From: Catonia carolina
Lineage: Eukaryota > Arthropoda > Insecta > Hemiptera > Achilidae
Assembly (NCBI GenBank): GCA_035578175.1
Contig: JAQMRL010000016.1
Span: 3,952,721 to 4,016,720 of the forward strand
Length of the DNA: 64,000 bases
Direction: 5' to 3'
The position numbers and the translations under genes were made by a program. The notes beneath the pieces are model-generated. The model ran no database searches, was not told where the DNA came from, and was given only the letters and a program-made list of their open reading frames with translations. Positions within the stretch are counted from its first letter, which is position 1. Each line of letters starts with the position of its first letter. Of this stretch, positions 22,003-32,655 are shown piece by piece.

Positions 22003-24317
22003 GTAAAATTTTTCCAATAATTATTTTTGTTTTTTAATTTATTTTATTTTTTTCCAAAATAAAATTTTTCCAATAATGTTTCTAAAAATTTACAGTGAAA
22101 TTTTTCCAATAATATTAATTTTATATTTAGTAATATTTTTATTTTGTTGTGTAATAAGGTTGTTAGTATTCTTTTGTGTGGTATGTTTTAAACAGTAAAG
22201 GTTTTTAGATGACAGTCCAAAAATGTATTTAAAGGTTAGGTTTTCAGTTTTTTTAATTGTCAATAATAATTAACTACACTTCAATATTTGGCTTCTTAGA
22301 TATTTTACCACTTTGGGAATTTTATGTAAAGTAATTGATTTGGATTTTTTTGTATGTGATTGTGTTGTTGACATTTAGTTTAATGTTTCAGAATTTAAAA
22401 ACAGCTGTAATCTCTCATTCTATTGCTTATTTTGAGATCGGTGTGGAGATCCTGGCCTGCTTACGAGTTGTGTTTAACAGTTTATCGCCCTGCTGTACTT
22501 GTTGAGTTATTGGTTGATTACTGGATTAAAATTGGTCAGTTATAAATTTTCAGTATTTACTTAGTGGTATTATGTTCAATGTTTTGTTTTTGAGGTTAGA
22601 AATTCGGTGTGAAAAATAGGTTGTTTACTTATTGCTTATCTAGTGTTGTGATTTTAAAGTGGTTATATTCAGATGTTTATTGAATTCTAATAAGTTTGGT
22701 TATGGAGAGTTTAGTCAAGTGATTCAAAATTAAGTTGAGGTGTTTAAATTTAGATGTTTTGGTAAATTTCTTTAAAGTAAACTTGGAGCTGTGGTCAGTT
22801 ATAGATAACGTAGAAGTATTTAAGATTAGTTTGGGGTTGGTCAATGTTAGGGAATATTTTTTTTTGTGTGTAGGCTAAGCATTACAAAGGATGTAATGAT
22901 TTTCTTAGCGTAAAGTTGGTGGTGATTAGCGAAAGGCTAATTTTGATTATAAAGTAATCAAAGTTTTTTTTGGTGTCAAATGAAGTGAATACAGCATAAG
23001 AGGTTATGTTGATTTGTGTTGGAAGTATTGTGGTATTGAAGTATTGTGGTGTTTAAGACTCGTCTACGAGGGTAGTTCAGAGCAAAGTGGAGTTACAGAC
23101 GTGTAACTAGATCCTTAGAGGGGATTGTTTTTTTTTAACTAAGTTACTTTGAAGTAATTAGTGTTGTGGAAGTGTTTTGATTGACCTAACCTATTTCTAC
23201 GTTTGTTAACGGACTGTTTTGGGCTGTTCCCTTGTTTAGCTTGATGAGTTGTTGTTTTCTGCTTTAGTGAAGTTGTTATTTAATTCTGTTGTTGGTTATT
23301 GGAGATTTGCTGATAAATTTGTAACTGTTTTGTAGGTTATCTTATGTGTTAGCCTTTGTTTTGATTTAATAAAGTTTTAAGGTTGTGTAGTGACGTTATT
23401 AATCCAGTGATGTCTTTCAAGTGCAGTAATTCAGTTATTTTGTTGTTGATGTAGTTTAACTAAAGGTTAATGTTGATTAAAGGTGATTTTGATTAAACTA
23501 ATTGGTGAGGTTTATGTCTTGAAAAATTGGTATTTTAACTTTGTATTTTGGCAACGATTAGTGATGTGTTTGCGAAAAAGTGAATTTAGTTAATTCTACT
23601 GTTGATTAAAGTGTTCTCTTGATAAGTTTGATTTGTTTGGTAAAGTTTTAGAGTCATGTAATTTTTTTCTTATAGTATTGTAAAAGTTGAGGTTATGATT
23701 TCAACAAGTTAGTGTCATCTGTTGGTCATGTAGTTTTTCTAATTGTTGGTTAAGTACAGTATAAATTGGTTTAAAGTTAAAGTGTAGCTAGGTGAAAATC
23801 TTTTGATTAATAGTTTTGATTCGTAGTACCGTTTCTTTGGATGCGTGAATAAATTTGAACCGCTGCGTTTGGTGTTAATTAGTAAGAAAGTTAAAGTTAT
23901 TTTTAATTAGTATTTTGATTTGAGAGTCTGTGAGCTAGTGGTGTTAACTATGTTAAAAGTGTTTCTAAATTCTAATATGTTGTAGAAATATTAAAGGTAC
24001 AGTTGTTTGTTTTGGTTCATTCATATTTAGGTTATGTTGCTAAAATGTTGCATTAGTTGTGTCCTAAGGTAAAATTTGATCTTCGGTTTATTTTGGGCTT
24101 AAAGTTTTGAAACTGTATTAACTAATAGTTCTTTTAAATTTTAATTCTTGTCTTTTGTTTACTTAATTTGAATTAATTTAAATTTTCGTTGAGTTCTGTG
24201 CTGAAAGTAGGTTAGTAAAATTGTTTTTGAAATGTTATGTCGGTTTAAATTTGGTTAATCTCGCTTTAATTTGTTTAGGGCTTTTATATTTTGTTTCTCT
24301 GTTTTCTTTCCTGTGAA
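22003..24317 (+). other. E1 internal region, left part, non-coding
   Basis: T/G-rich on the plus strand with no ORF of note. It begins with three spaced copies of AAATTTTTCCAATAAT (22,006-22,115). Together with 49,446-50,765 it forms about 3.6 kb of internal sequence lacking gag or pol, as in large non-autonomous LTR derivatives. Confidence 0.55.
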
Positions 24318-24321
24318 GTAG

Positions 24322-24391
24322 TGTTGTACTCACTGCTTTTTTTTTATTAATAGAAATTGAATACTTTAAAAATTTATTTATTCAATACGTT
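24322..24391 (-). repeat. E2 3' LTR, left fragment
   Basis: 70 bp identical by eye to 48,917-48,986. The last six bases (TACGTT, 24,386-24,391) are the Polinton target duplication. Confidence 0.9.
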
Positions 24392-25222
24392 AGTAGTGTA
24401 AAAATGAGAGTACTGGGACAACCTTGACCTTTGACCCGGAGAGGTCGAGCACAACCTTGACCTTTGACCTCGACTTTGAAAAAAAAGAACCGCCAAATTT
24501 TTTTCCCGCCAAATTTTCAAACCCGATTTTCTCCGCAACCGCTGGGCCGATTTTGTTGCGGACGGTACCCACGTGACCGGAAGATCGAGATCTACAAGAT
24601 AAGCCCTAATCCTTGAGCCCCCAAAACCCCCTCCCGAAACTCCCAACCCCCCCAAATCCCCCCCCCAAAAAAAAAAAAACCCGCCAAATTTTTAAACCCG
24701 ATTTTCTCCGCAACCGCTGGGCCGATTTTGTTGCGGACGGTACCCACATGACCGGGAGATCGAGATCTACAAGATAAGCCTTAATCCGTAGCCGTATCCC
24801 CGATGGAACCCGAGATAGCTTGTAACACGTGACCCAGGGGTCGGATCGACGAGGTTTAAGTGCGCGCAGGATCCGGACATTCCGTAGAACGCGTTACGTC
24901 CGGTTTCGTCCGTTAGGTTCTTTCGGGACCCTAAATATATAAATTTAGGAAATATGTTACCGTCAAAAAATAACGCGGGACGGACCGCAAGACTCGTTGC
25001 ACTACCCGCAGGACTATCCGTAGCACTACCCGACGAGGTGAAGACTAATGATTGGGGCGATGAAATCTGTTTACTTGCAACTCTATTCTTTTAATTTTGA
25101 CAATGACGCATGTTGTTGTTACGAGTCACGTGGCATGCGCGTGCCTTTCATTGACGTCATTCGTTTTTATCTATGCACGCGTCAGACTATTGATCGGGAT
25201 GATGCAACTTGTTATTGCAATT
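24392..25222 (+). repeat. Polinton left terminal inverted repeat
   Basis: 831 bp inverted relative to 40,747-41,758. It contains two units of a ~200 bp subrepeat (blocks CAAACCCGATTTTCTCCGC and GATCTACAAGATAAGCC) separated by a C-rich tract; the right TIR has three. The repeat ends at GTTATTGCAATT. Confidence 0.92.
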
Positions 25223-25432
25223 AAAGATGATGCAACGTGTTTACTTTGTTTATTTGCAGTGACGTCATCCGTTTTTTATCTGTGCACGCGCCAGACTATT
25301 GATCGGGATGATGCAACTTGTTTATTGCAATTAATTTTTCTAGATGATGCAACATATCATCCGTTAAAGTCACGAGCCGTCGACTCAGCGATAAGGTGTT
25401 TGTTTCAATTTTTAAAAAAACCGTTGACGTCA
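25152..25432 (+). promoter_or_regulatory. Three TGACGTCA sites upstream of polB
   Basis: The 8-bp palindrome TGACGTCA occurs at 25,152-25,159, 25,260-25,267 and 25,425-25,432. It is the consensus CRE/ATF-type bZIP site. The first two lie in a ~110 bp direct duplication that also carries GATGATGCAAC. The first copy is in the TIR, so it recurs at 40,810-40,817 beside the BIR gene. A regulatory role is inferred from sequence and position only. Confidence 0.5.
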
Positions 25433-25510
25433 TACCGCTTGTTATTCTCATTATGTACACAGAACCGCAGACTCAGCGTTGCCAATGCATTAGCATAGGG
25501 TAATTATGTG

Positions 25511-25518
25511 TATAAAAG
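25511..25518 (+). promoter_or_regulatory. TATA box of the polB transcript
   Basis: TATAAAAG, followed about 30 bp later by an initiator-like TCATAACTC. A series of apparent exons leads from here to the polB ATG. Confidence 0.6.
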
Positions 25519-25539
25519 CGCGTCGATTTTCCCATCGAA

Positions 25540-27178
25540 TCATAACTCTACTGCCAGTAGTATCCACTGCCAGTCCGCTGACGTCGCAGTTCTTCTGATT
25601 CATCTCTACCTACCTACCGTTAATTGAAGGTGAGTTTTATTCTACTTTAAGCAATCAAATTGAACTTTAAATATTTTTAAATTTTAAAAGACTTTAGCAC
25701 TTTTATGAAATATGCACTTTGAATCTTTTATAAAAATTAAAACCTAAAATCTGTTTATAAAATTATGACGTAGAACCTCGTACGAATTTAACGACGGGTA
25801 ATAAGTTGCCGGTACAGCAACAACACCAGTTTTAACCGTTGTTGATACAGCAACAACAACAACAACCGTAACAACATCAGTTTCAGCGTTTGCTATTATA
25901 AATACGGAATAACAATTCCCATACCTAAATTAAATTGGTCCAACCGCATGTTGGTAGTTCAGTAACGCATGTAAAACGCTCGTTCACTGAATATTTAGTC
26001 TGTTGTTTTAATCTGCAACAACAACCGATACCGACTTAAACGTAGAATTAAATAAATTTGAACTTAACATCTTCTTATAAAATTAAGACTTTGAATAGTC
26101 GAACTTAGAACGTAGTAGTGTTAAAACGAGTCTCTAATGCGTGTTTCTGGTTTTGTTCTGTTTTAGTTTAAAACCATCCTACCACCAGCAACAACGTCAA
26201 CAACCAACAACAAAATCAATTTGATTGATCACAGCTCTTATTTAAAGGTTGGTCTTATTATAAATACTATACTGTAATAATTTACATACTAAAAAGTAAG
26301 GGAGATTTGTTTTAACCGCATGTGATGAGTGTAGCCAAGCGAATTCAAATAAATATTTAATTTAGAAACCCTTGACTAGTCTCTAATGTGTGTTTCTGTT
26401 TGTGTTCCGTTTCAGATTAAAATCGACCATCACCACCGCCGCTACCACCATCACCACCGACAACACCAACAACAACAACTCCATCAACAACAACTCCATC
26501 AACAACACCAGCACCTCACCGTCTACCGCCATCATCTCCTCCTTCGGCTCCATCAACCACCGAGGCTACATATCCCACCGTAAGTAATTTTTTCGTTGGT
26601 ACAAATTAACTAAGTAATTACTAAGATAATATCGTCGGCATAGAGAACATGGCTACAAACCTTCTATGTTTGGAAACCGCAGCCGAGACTGTGGCATATG
26701 CAGATACAAACCTTACAAGTGACGTAGTGTTGTACAATCTGCTTTCATCCCAGCCTCCACCAACCGTTTACTCATATTTATGTGAAGGATCTAAGATCCG
26801 AAAAGAATATGAGAACCGTAGTAGTAGGAAGGATAAAAGATTTATGTCAGTACAGGCGAATGTGCCACAAGGTGACTGCAGCCGCAGTGATATATTTCGA
26901 TCGGTTCCTTAACCGGAAGCCCGATACTGAACCGAATGAGTTATAGCTACTGGCATGCTCGTGCATGCTGATAAGTTCAAAATTTACGAGGCGTACGGAT
27001 GCCTCAGACAGAATGACGGGATGCGCATTCCATCGTATTATTAGTAGCAGTATTAGTATTAGTATTAGTAATAGTGTTAGTATTAATAGAATAAATGTAT
27101 TAAACTTTTTATCATTGTTTTCATTTCAAAGTACCATACTTTTCCCGTTAAAATAAAACATATGGTTTTGCAGGAAAT
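25540..27178 (+). other. Spliced 5' leader of polB (inferred)
   Basis: Four apparent exons: ~25,540-25,629 (donor GTGAGT), 26,167-26,247 (acceptor TTCTGTTTTAG, donor GTTGGT), 26,416-26,579 (acceptor TTCCGTTTCAG, donor GTAAGT), then acceptor GGTTTTGCAG at 27,173, five bases before the polB ATG. The leader exons are rich in CAA/CAC triplets. The two internal acceptor regions are copies of one another (TCTCTAATGYGTGTTTCTG precedes both). Introns are inferred from signals alone. Confidence 0.5.
26649..26912 (+). CDS. Small hypothetical ORF in the Polinton leader
   Basis: 87 aa from an ATG. I do not recognise it. Composition is mixed rather than repetitive, and codon use resembles the Polinton genes more than the flanks. 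It lies inside the last inferred leader intron, so it may be spurious, an alternative upstream ORF, or a decayed accessory gene. Confidence 0.25.
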   Translation: MATNLLCLETAAETVAYADTNLTSDVVLYNLLSSQPPPTVYSYLCEGSKIRKEYENRSSRKDKRFMSVQANVPQGDCSRSDIFRSVP

Positions 27179-30100
27179 ATGGAAAGGCAAGCCAAACGAA
27201 TCAGGTTGGAACAAGCTGCAGAGTCTGGCACCTTTTGCGTCTTGGAAAATGCGTTCGGATGTAACCTCCGGACGTATTACTACAAGAACGCAAACGAAGA
27301 ACTTAAAGACGTGCCAGTGCTCCTTATCCACCTGAGGGAAGAGATGGAGTCGCTGCTCAAGGAGATGTCGACCTCCCTAAGATCGTTTAAATTCAACATC
27401 TTAGTGGAGTGCACGTACGAGAAGGCGTCGACGGGAGAGGTGCAAGATATAGGGTTCAAGACTGCCAACACCTGCGTCTTTCCCGGGTCGGATATAGGAG
27501 CGCTTGTAGACATGTGCGTCCAAAAGCTTGTAGATGAGGAGGTAGAGTTCTTGGGAAAGGGGAGCGGATGGTCTCTAGTATCTGTCGATGGGATCCTCCT
27601 CAGAATCAACCGATATAGACCGCTCAGAGGCTCATCATACCTTCCCCTTCCGCCGTTTGTCAAGAACCGCGAAGCGGTTATCAACGTCAAGAACCGCGAC
27701 GCAAGGTGCTTCAAGTGGGCTATCCTGTGTAAACACGTAACAGGTCGTAACAGGGACAGAATCGATAGACGATACGACGCCTTGCTTGACAAGTATGACT
27801 TCAGCATGGTAGAGTTCCCCACACCTATCAACCAAGTAAAGGCCTTCGCCAAGGCCAACGGAGTGTCCGTCAACGTGTACGGGATAGCCAAAAAAGAGGC
27901 AATAGAACCTCTAGTCGTCGCTGATGTCGAAAAGGACGATCACTTCGATCTCCTCCTGGTCGCAGAGGGTGACGCTCAGCATTATTGTTACATCAACAAT
28001 TTTAATCGGCTCATCAGGTCACAGCTGACGAAACATAATGGCCGAATCGACGTATGCAAGCGATGTTTCACTTTCTATAACGACGACCCTAAGGGTAGGG
28101 AGAAGATGGCGGCCCACCGCGAGTACTGTATAGAGAACTCCCCATGCAGTTTCACGATGTCCAAACCTAATGATGACACTCCTCCGATGATGAAATTCGA
28201 AAACTACAATCACGTATTCCCCGTCCCAACGTACGAACCGCTCCAAAGCTCGTCTTACCTTCCCCTTCCGCCGTTTGTCGAGAACCGCAAAGCGGTTATC
28301 AACGTCAAGAACCGAGACAATAGGTGTTTCAAGTGGGCTATCCTGTGTAAACATGTGTCAGGTCCTCACAGGGAAAGAATCGATAGACGATACGACGCCT
28401 TGCTTGACATGTACGATTTCAGCATGGTAGAGTTCCCCACACCTATCAACCAAGTAAAGGCCTTCGCCAAGGCCAACGGGGTGTCCGTCAACGTGTACGG
28501 GATAGCCGAAAAAGAGGCAATAGAACCTCTAGTCGTATCAGACGTTGAAAAGGACGATCACTTCGATCTCCTTCTCATAGCTGACGGTGATAAGCAGCAA
28601 TATTGTTTCATCAACAATTTTAGTCGTTTCATCAGTCCGCAGCTGACGAAACATAACGGTCAAATAGATATATGCAAGAGGTGTTTCACTTTCTATAACG
28701 ACGACCCTAAGGGTCGCGAGGCGATGACCGCCCACAGGGAGTACTGTATGGACAATCCTCCATGCAGGATCACGCTACCCACACCTAATGATGACGGTAC
28801 TCCTCCTGTGATGAAATTCAAAAATTACCATCACATATTCCCAGTCCCGATAGTAGTGTATGCAGACTTTGAGTGCATACTGAAACCTACCGAGGGCTAT
28901 CTCCCTAAACCGTCATCTTCTTTCACTATAGCCACGGAGCGTCACGTTCCCATGAGCTATGGAATGTATTTTGTGGTCAACCCGACTCTGCCTGAAGACA
29001 TTAGAGAATTAGTCCCTAAAACCCCTATGATTTACCGCGGCCTCAACGCTACCGAGCACTTTATGCAAACTCTAAAAGACATAGTCGGACGGGTAGCCGC
29101 AGCGTCGGACCGTAACGTTCCTATGGTCTTCACGGCTCAGGACGAGCTTTCGTTCAAAGCCGCCATAAGATGTCAGATGTGCGATGTAGCGTTCGGGCCT
29201 AAGGCGAGACCCAACAGGGATCATTGTCATCTGACTGGAAAGTATAGGACCGCTCTCTGTTCAAAATGCAATCTGATGAGACAGAACCAGAAGTTCTTGC
29301 CCGTCTTCATCCACAACTCGTCCAATTATGACTCGCATTTCATAGTCAGGCAGCTCGGCTATGACGAGAAGAAGATATCCGTCATCCCCAATTCTACGGA
29401 GAAGTACGTTTCCTTCTCCAAAAACATAACCAAGACGCTAGCCGTGAGGTTTGTCGACACTTTTAGGTTCATGGCCAGCAGCCTGAGCGCTCTGGTAGAC
29501 AACCTCCCTCCCGAAGGCTTCTCCCATACCGAGTCTTTTTTTAACGGGACGCAGCTGCCCCTGGTGAAGAGGAAAGTCGTGTACCCTTACGAGTACACCG
29601 ACTCGTGGGAGAGACTCGATGAGACGGAACTCCCGCCTCAGGAAGCATTCTACAGCAGCCTCACCGGGGAGCACATTTCAGACGACGACTATCGTCACGC
29701 CCTGAAAGTGTGGGACAGTTTTAACATCCGTACGCTGGGTGAGTACTCCGACTTGTACCTCAAGTGCGACGTCCTCCTGTTAGCCGACGTCTTTGAGAAT
29801 TTCAGGTCGCTGTGCAGGAAGGAATACGGGCTCGATTGCGCCCATTACTACACCGTCCCAGGTTTCTCTTTTGACGCCATGTTGTATAAGACGCGAGTAG
29901 AACTGGAACTCATAACGGACTATGATATGTACATGTTTCTGGAGAGAGGAATCCGAGGAGGAATCTCTGTTTGCGTCAAGAAACACGCCAAGGCCAACAA
30001 CCCTTATGTGGAAGGTTACGACCCCGAGCTGCCCTCCAACTACCTCATGTATGTGGACGCCAATAACCTATATGGTTGGGCGATGAGTGGGAACCTTCCG

Positions 30101-31306
30101 TACAAGGATTTTTACTGGATCGAGGATGAAGAGAGAAAGAACAGGTTGATCTCGAATTTAAGTGTCATCCCGAACGATTCCCCACTAGGTTTCATCCTCG
30201 AGGTAGATGTGGAATACCCTACGGACGCTGAGACGCAAGACTGCCACAACGACCTTCCGTTCATGGCTGAAAACGCGACCCCTCCCGGAGCCAGAAACCC
30301 CAAACTCCTGACCACCCTGCAAAACAAGACCAGGTACGTTTGCCACTACGGTCTCCTTAAGCAGGCCATGGCACATGGTCTAAAGGTGACCAAAGTCCAC
30401 AGAGTCCTTCAATTTCAACAGTCTGCATGGCTCAAGCCTTACATAGACCTGAACACCCTTAACAGGCAGTCTGCCCGCAATGCCTTCGAGAAGGACTTCT
30501 TCAAACTGCTGAACAATGCCGTCTTCGGCAAGTGTATGGAGAACGTCCGTAAACGCATGAACCTGGAGCTGGTTAGCAACTCGAAGAGGTTAATGAAGCT
30601 GATCGCCAAGCCCTCTTTCAAGGACAGGATCATATACGACGAGTCGCTATGCGCTGTCGAGCTGTCCAAGACCTCGGCCCATTTGGATAAACCTATTTAC
30701 GTAGGCGCTACGGTCCTGGACTCCAGTAAGACCTTAATGTATTCATTTCATTACGATGTCATGAAGAAGAGGTACGGGTCGAAAATCGACCTCCTGTACA
30801 TGGATACAGACAGCTTCTTTTATGACATCGAGACCTCCGATTTTTACCGCGACATGCAGGACCCCGAATTCAAGACCTTCTTCGACACCTCCGACTACCC
30901 TCCGACACACCCATGCCATTCCGCAACCAACAAAAAAGTGCTCGGGAAGTTCAAAGACGAGTGCAACGGTATCCCGATCGCTGAGTTCATAGGTTTGAGA
31001 GCGAAACTCTACACCTTCAGGACTGGCGAGGGAGATATCCGGAAGAAGGCCAAAGGCGTCAAAAAGAACGTGGTCAAGAAAGACATCACTTTTGACGACT
31101 ACAGAAAGTGCCTCGAAGACCCCTCGTTGTGGTTGTACAGGGACATGAAAATGTTTCAATCCCGCAAGCATATAGTAAACACCATTATGACTAGCAAGCT
31201 TGCGCTGTGCAACTACGACGATAAGCGCATCGCCGTAGATGCCACCCACACCTTGGCGTACGGACACAGAAACGTCCCGCCTGAGCTCCATAACGATTTG
31301 GGTTAG
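27179..31306 (+). CDS. polB: Polinton protein-primed DNA polymerase B
   Basis: 1375 aa replicative polymerase of the element, expected to copy the linear genome from protein-primed ends. Order: N-terminal region; two tandem copies of a ~206-residue module (about 152-357 and 358-563, each with S-S-Y-L-P-L-P-P-F, C-F-K-W-A-I and V-C/I-C-K-R-C-F-T-F); 3'-5' exonuclease motif I (Y-A-D563-F-E565); a C-x2-C / H-C-H-L-T-G / C-x2-C endonuclease-VII-like zinc insert near 665-700; exo II (N-S-S-N-Y-D) near 711; motif A D-A-N-N-L-Y-G near 960; motif B N-N-A-V-F-G-K near 1110; motif C Y-M-D-T-D-S near 1207. All catalytic motifs are intact. The module normally appears once in relatives, as far as I recall, so the duplication is unusual. 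Convergent with the capsid gene cluster. Confidence 0.96.
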   Translation: MERQAKRIRLEQAAESGTFCVLENAFGCNLRTYYYKNANEELKDVPVLLIHLREEMESLLKEMSTSLRSFKFNILVECTYEKASTGEVQDIGFKTANTCVFPGSDIGALVDMCVQKLVDEEVEFLGKGSGWSLVSVDGILLRINRYRPLRGSSYLPLPPFVKNREAVINVKNRDARCFKWAILCKHVTGRNRDRIDRRYDALLDKYDFSMVEFPTPINQVKAFAKANGVSVNVYGIAKKEAIEPLVVADVEKDDHFDLLLVAEGDAQHYCYINNFNRLIRSQLTKHNGRIDVCKRCFTFYNDDPKGREKMAAHREYCIENSPCSFTMSKPNDDTPPMMKFENYNHVFPVPTYEPLQSSSYLPLPPFVENRKAVINVKNRDNRCFKWAILCKHVSGPHRERIDRRYDALLDMYDFSMVEFPTPINQVKAFAKANGVSVNVYGIAEKEAIEPLVVSDVEKDDHFDLLLIADGDKQQYCFINNFSRFISPQLTKHNGQIDICKRCFTFYNDDPKGREAMTAHREYCMDNPPCRITLPTPNDDGTPPVMKFKNYHHIFPVPIVVYADFECILKPTEGYLPKPSSSFTIATERHVPMSYGMYFVVNPTLPEDIRELVPKTPMIYRGLNATEHFMQTLKDIVGRVAAASDRNVPMVFTAQDELSFKAAIRCQMCDVAFGPKARPNRDHCHLTGKYRTALCSKCNLMRQNQKFLPVFIHNSSNYDSHFIVRQLGYDEKKISVIPNSTEKYVSFSKNITKTLAVRFVDTFRFMASSLSALVDNLPPEGFSHTESFFNGTQLPLVKRKVVYPYEYTDSWERLDETELPPQEAFYSSLTGEHISDDDYRHALKVWDSFNIRTLGEYSDLYLKCDVLLLADVFENFRSLCRKEYGLDCAHYYTVPGFSFDAMLYKTRVELELITDYDMYMFLERGIRGGISVCVKKHAKANNPYVEGYDPELPSNYLMYVDANNLYGWAMSGNLPYKDFYWIEDEERKNRLISNLSVIPNDSPLGFILEVDVEYPTDAETQDCHNDLPFMAENATPPGARNPKLLTTLQNKTRYVCHYGLLKQAMAHGLKVTKVHRVLQFQQSAWLKPYIDLNTLNRQSARNAFEKDFFKLLNNAVFGKCMENVRKRMNLELVSNSKRLMKLIAKPSFKDRIIYDESLCAVELSKTSAHLDKPIYVGATVLDSSKTLMYSFHYDVMKKRYGSKIDLLYMDTDSFFYDIETSDFYRDMQDPEFKTFFDTSDYPPTHPCHSATNKKVLGKFKDECNGIPIAEFIGLRAKLYTFRTGEGDIRKKAKGVKKNVVKKDITFDDYRKCLEDPSLWLYRDMKMFQSRKHIVNTIMTSKLALCNYDDKRIAVDATHTLAYGHRNVPPELHNDLG

Positions 31307-31832
31307 GTCACATCCCTCCCGCACATCCCGTTAGTCCCCGCATATGTCTACTAGCCGACTTTATCCGACCTCTAAACGTTGAACCGCACCAGTATTGGAG
31401 TTTCATCAGTATTATTAGTCGTAAGAACTTAAGAGCTCATCGCCATACATGTATTCGTTTTCATCTTCATCATCATCTTATATCAATAAATGTTTTATTA
31501 TTTTATGAATCTGTCTTTTATTTCTTGTAACCTAAACCGTCTATAGTACCTAAAATACATGCAGGCAGGATCGGTGCTCGATTGCTGGGAGGGTCTGTCC
31601 CCGACAGATCCTCGCATCGTGCTGCGCTTTCACTTCACGATCGACAAAAGCCCTCAGGCTTCGGCAAGACTTATATCTACAGGTGTAAAGGTGTTGAAAT
31701 GATGACACGTTTTGAAAATAAGTTTAATACATATATTCTGAAATCAAAGTACTAGACTAATGTTACAAAAGTTCAGACTCTACAAGCAGCCGTACATGTA
31801 GGAAAAACGAATCGAGGTTACAAGACGCGGCT
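31307..31832. other. Convergent 3' untranslated region
   Basis: Separates polB from the leftward cluster. It holds an AATAAA for polB at 31,485-31,490. I see no gene. Confidence 0.7.
31485..31490 (+). terminator. polB polyadenylation signal
   Basis: AATAAA followed by a T-rich stretch (TGTTTTATTATTTTATG), 180 bp past the polB stop. Confidence 0.6.
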
Positions 31833-32621
31833 TTACTGGCTGACGCGACAGTTAAAAATGCATTGCTTGCAGTGTTTTCTCTTCTTGGTATTGGTCCATT
31901 CGTCTTCGCCGTAGTCGCTCTCCTGTTGAGCGTGTTCTTCGCAGGGCATCTCCGACAGTAGTTCTTTATCATTCTTGAGGTATGGCGGTAAGTCGCCGTA
32001 TACGGCGGATATGCAGTTGCCGTAATGGTCCAAGAGAAACTCCTTGGGTAAGTAGCGGAGGGCTTCAGGCCCAGGGTTGTTGAAGCCCGAGTCCAACACC
32101 TTTTTTATGCACTCCCCTACTTTGTTTACCGTGTCGAAGACGACGCTCTTTTCTTTCCACCACGCCTTCATCACCTCAGCCCTCTTGAGGGAGCAGCCCG
32201 AGTGGGAAAACGGACACTGGATGTCCGACCCGTGCGTATACATGAGGCGTTCGACCGAGGGACAGTCGTAGTCGTCGAGGTCTGAGATCTTTAGGTCGTC
32301 GCACATCAATAGCCGCTCTAATGTCTTCTTGTTCTCCTTTCCTTTGACAAATATCTTCCCGCCAGACACGGCCCCCGTCAGCAAGCGGTAGAGCTGTGCG
32401 TAGTCGACGAACCCGCTGTTCCACCGTATCCCTATTCTGTCTTGACCTTCCCAGATGCGCGCTTTCTTAGACGGCGTGAGTACACCGTAAAAGTCGTAAG
32501 GAGGCTTGAACAGATAATGATGCTTGACGCTACCTTCTACCGAGAGGACTACCAGCTCCTTGATGACCGTCTCGTAATCCGAAGGTCTGATGACCTGAAA
32601 ATCTACAATGAAGGAAGGCAT
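31833..32621 (-). CDS. Polinton-associated protein, possibly RNase H-fold/exonuclease-like
   Basis: 262 aa from the ATG at 32621; the frame extends four codons upstream without an ATG. It begins M-P-S-F-I-V-D-F-Q, and later has W-N-S-G-F-V-D-Y-A-Q-L, C-P-S-V-E-R-L and C-P-F-S-H-x4-C-S-L-K-R. I recall similar I-V-D-F-Q proteins accompanying arthropod Polintons, and the motif spacing resembles DEDD-type nucleases with the first acidic pair degraded (D-F-Q for D-x-E). Enzymatic function is therefore doubtful. The C-terminus is acidic, then basic with cysteines. It is last in the leftward cluster, downstream of the major capsid gene. The stop of that gene overlaps a TATA-like ATAAATTA some 40 bp before this start. 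Confidence 0.6.
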   Translation of the reverse strand: MPSFIVDFQVIRPSDYETVIKELVVLSVEGSVKHHYLFKPPYDFYGVLTPSKKARIWEGQDRIGIRWNSGFVDYAQLYRLLTGAVSGGKIFVKGKENKKTLERLLMCDDLKISDLDDYDCPSVERLMYTHGSDIQCPFSHSGCSLKRAEVMKAWWKEKSVVFDTVNKVGECIKKVLDSGFNNPGPEALRYLPKEFLLDHYGNCISAVYGDLPPYLKNDKELLSEMPCEEHAQQESDYGEDEWTNTKKRKHCKQCIFNCRVSQ

Positions 32622-32655
32622 GTTGTTGCGCACGACGAGACCTAGCGCACACTGG

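Noticed and set aside
25097..25498. 133-aa ORF beginning in the left TIR
   Set aside because: Its start mirrors TIR sequence at the other end, the rest reads tandem promoter repeats, and no domain is visible.
26386..26587. Overlapping His/Gln-rich and Asn/Thr-rich ORFs
   Set aside because: Both frames simply read CAN-triplet-rich sequence that lies in an inferred non-coding leader exon.
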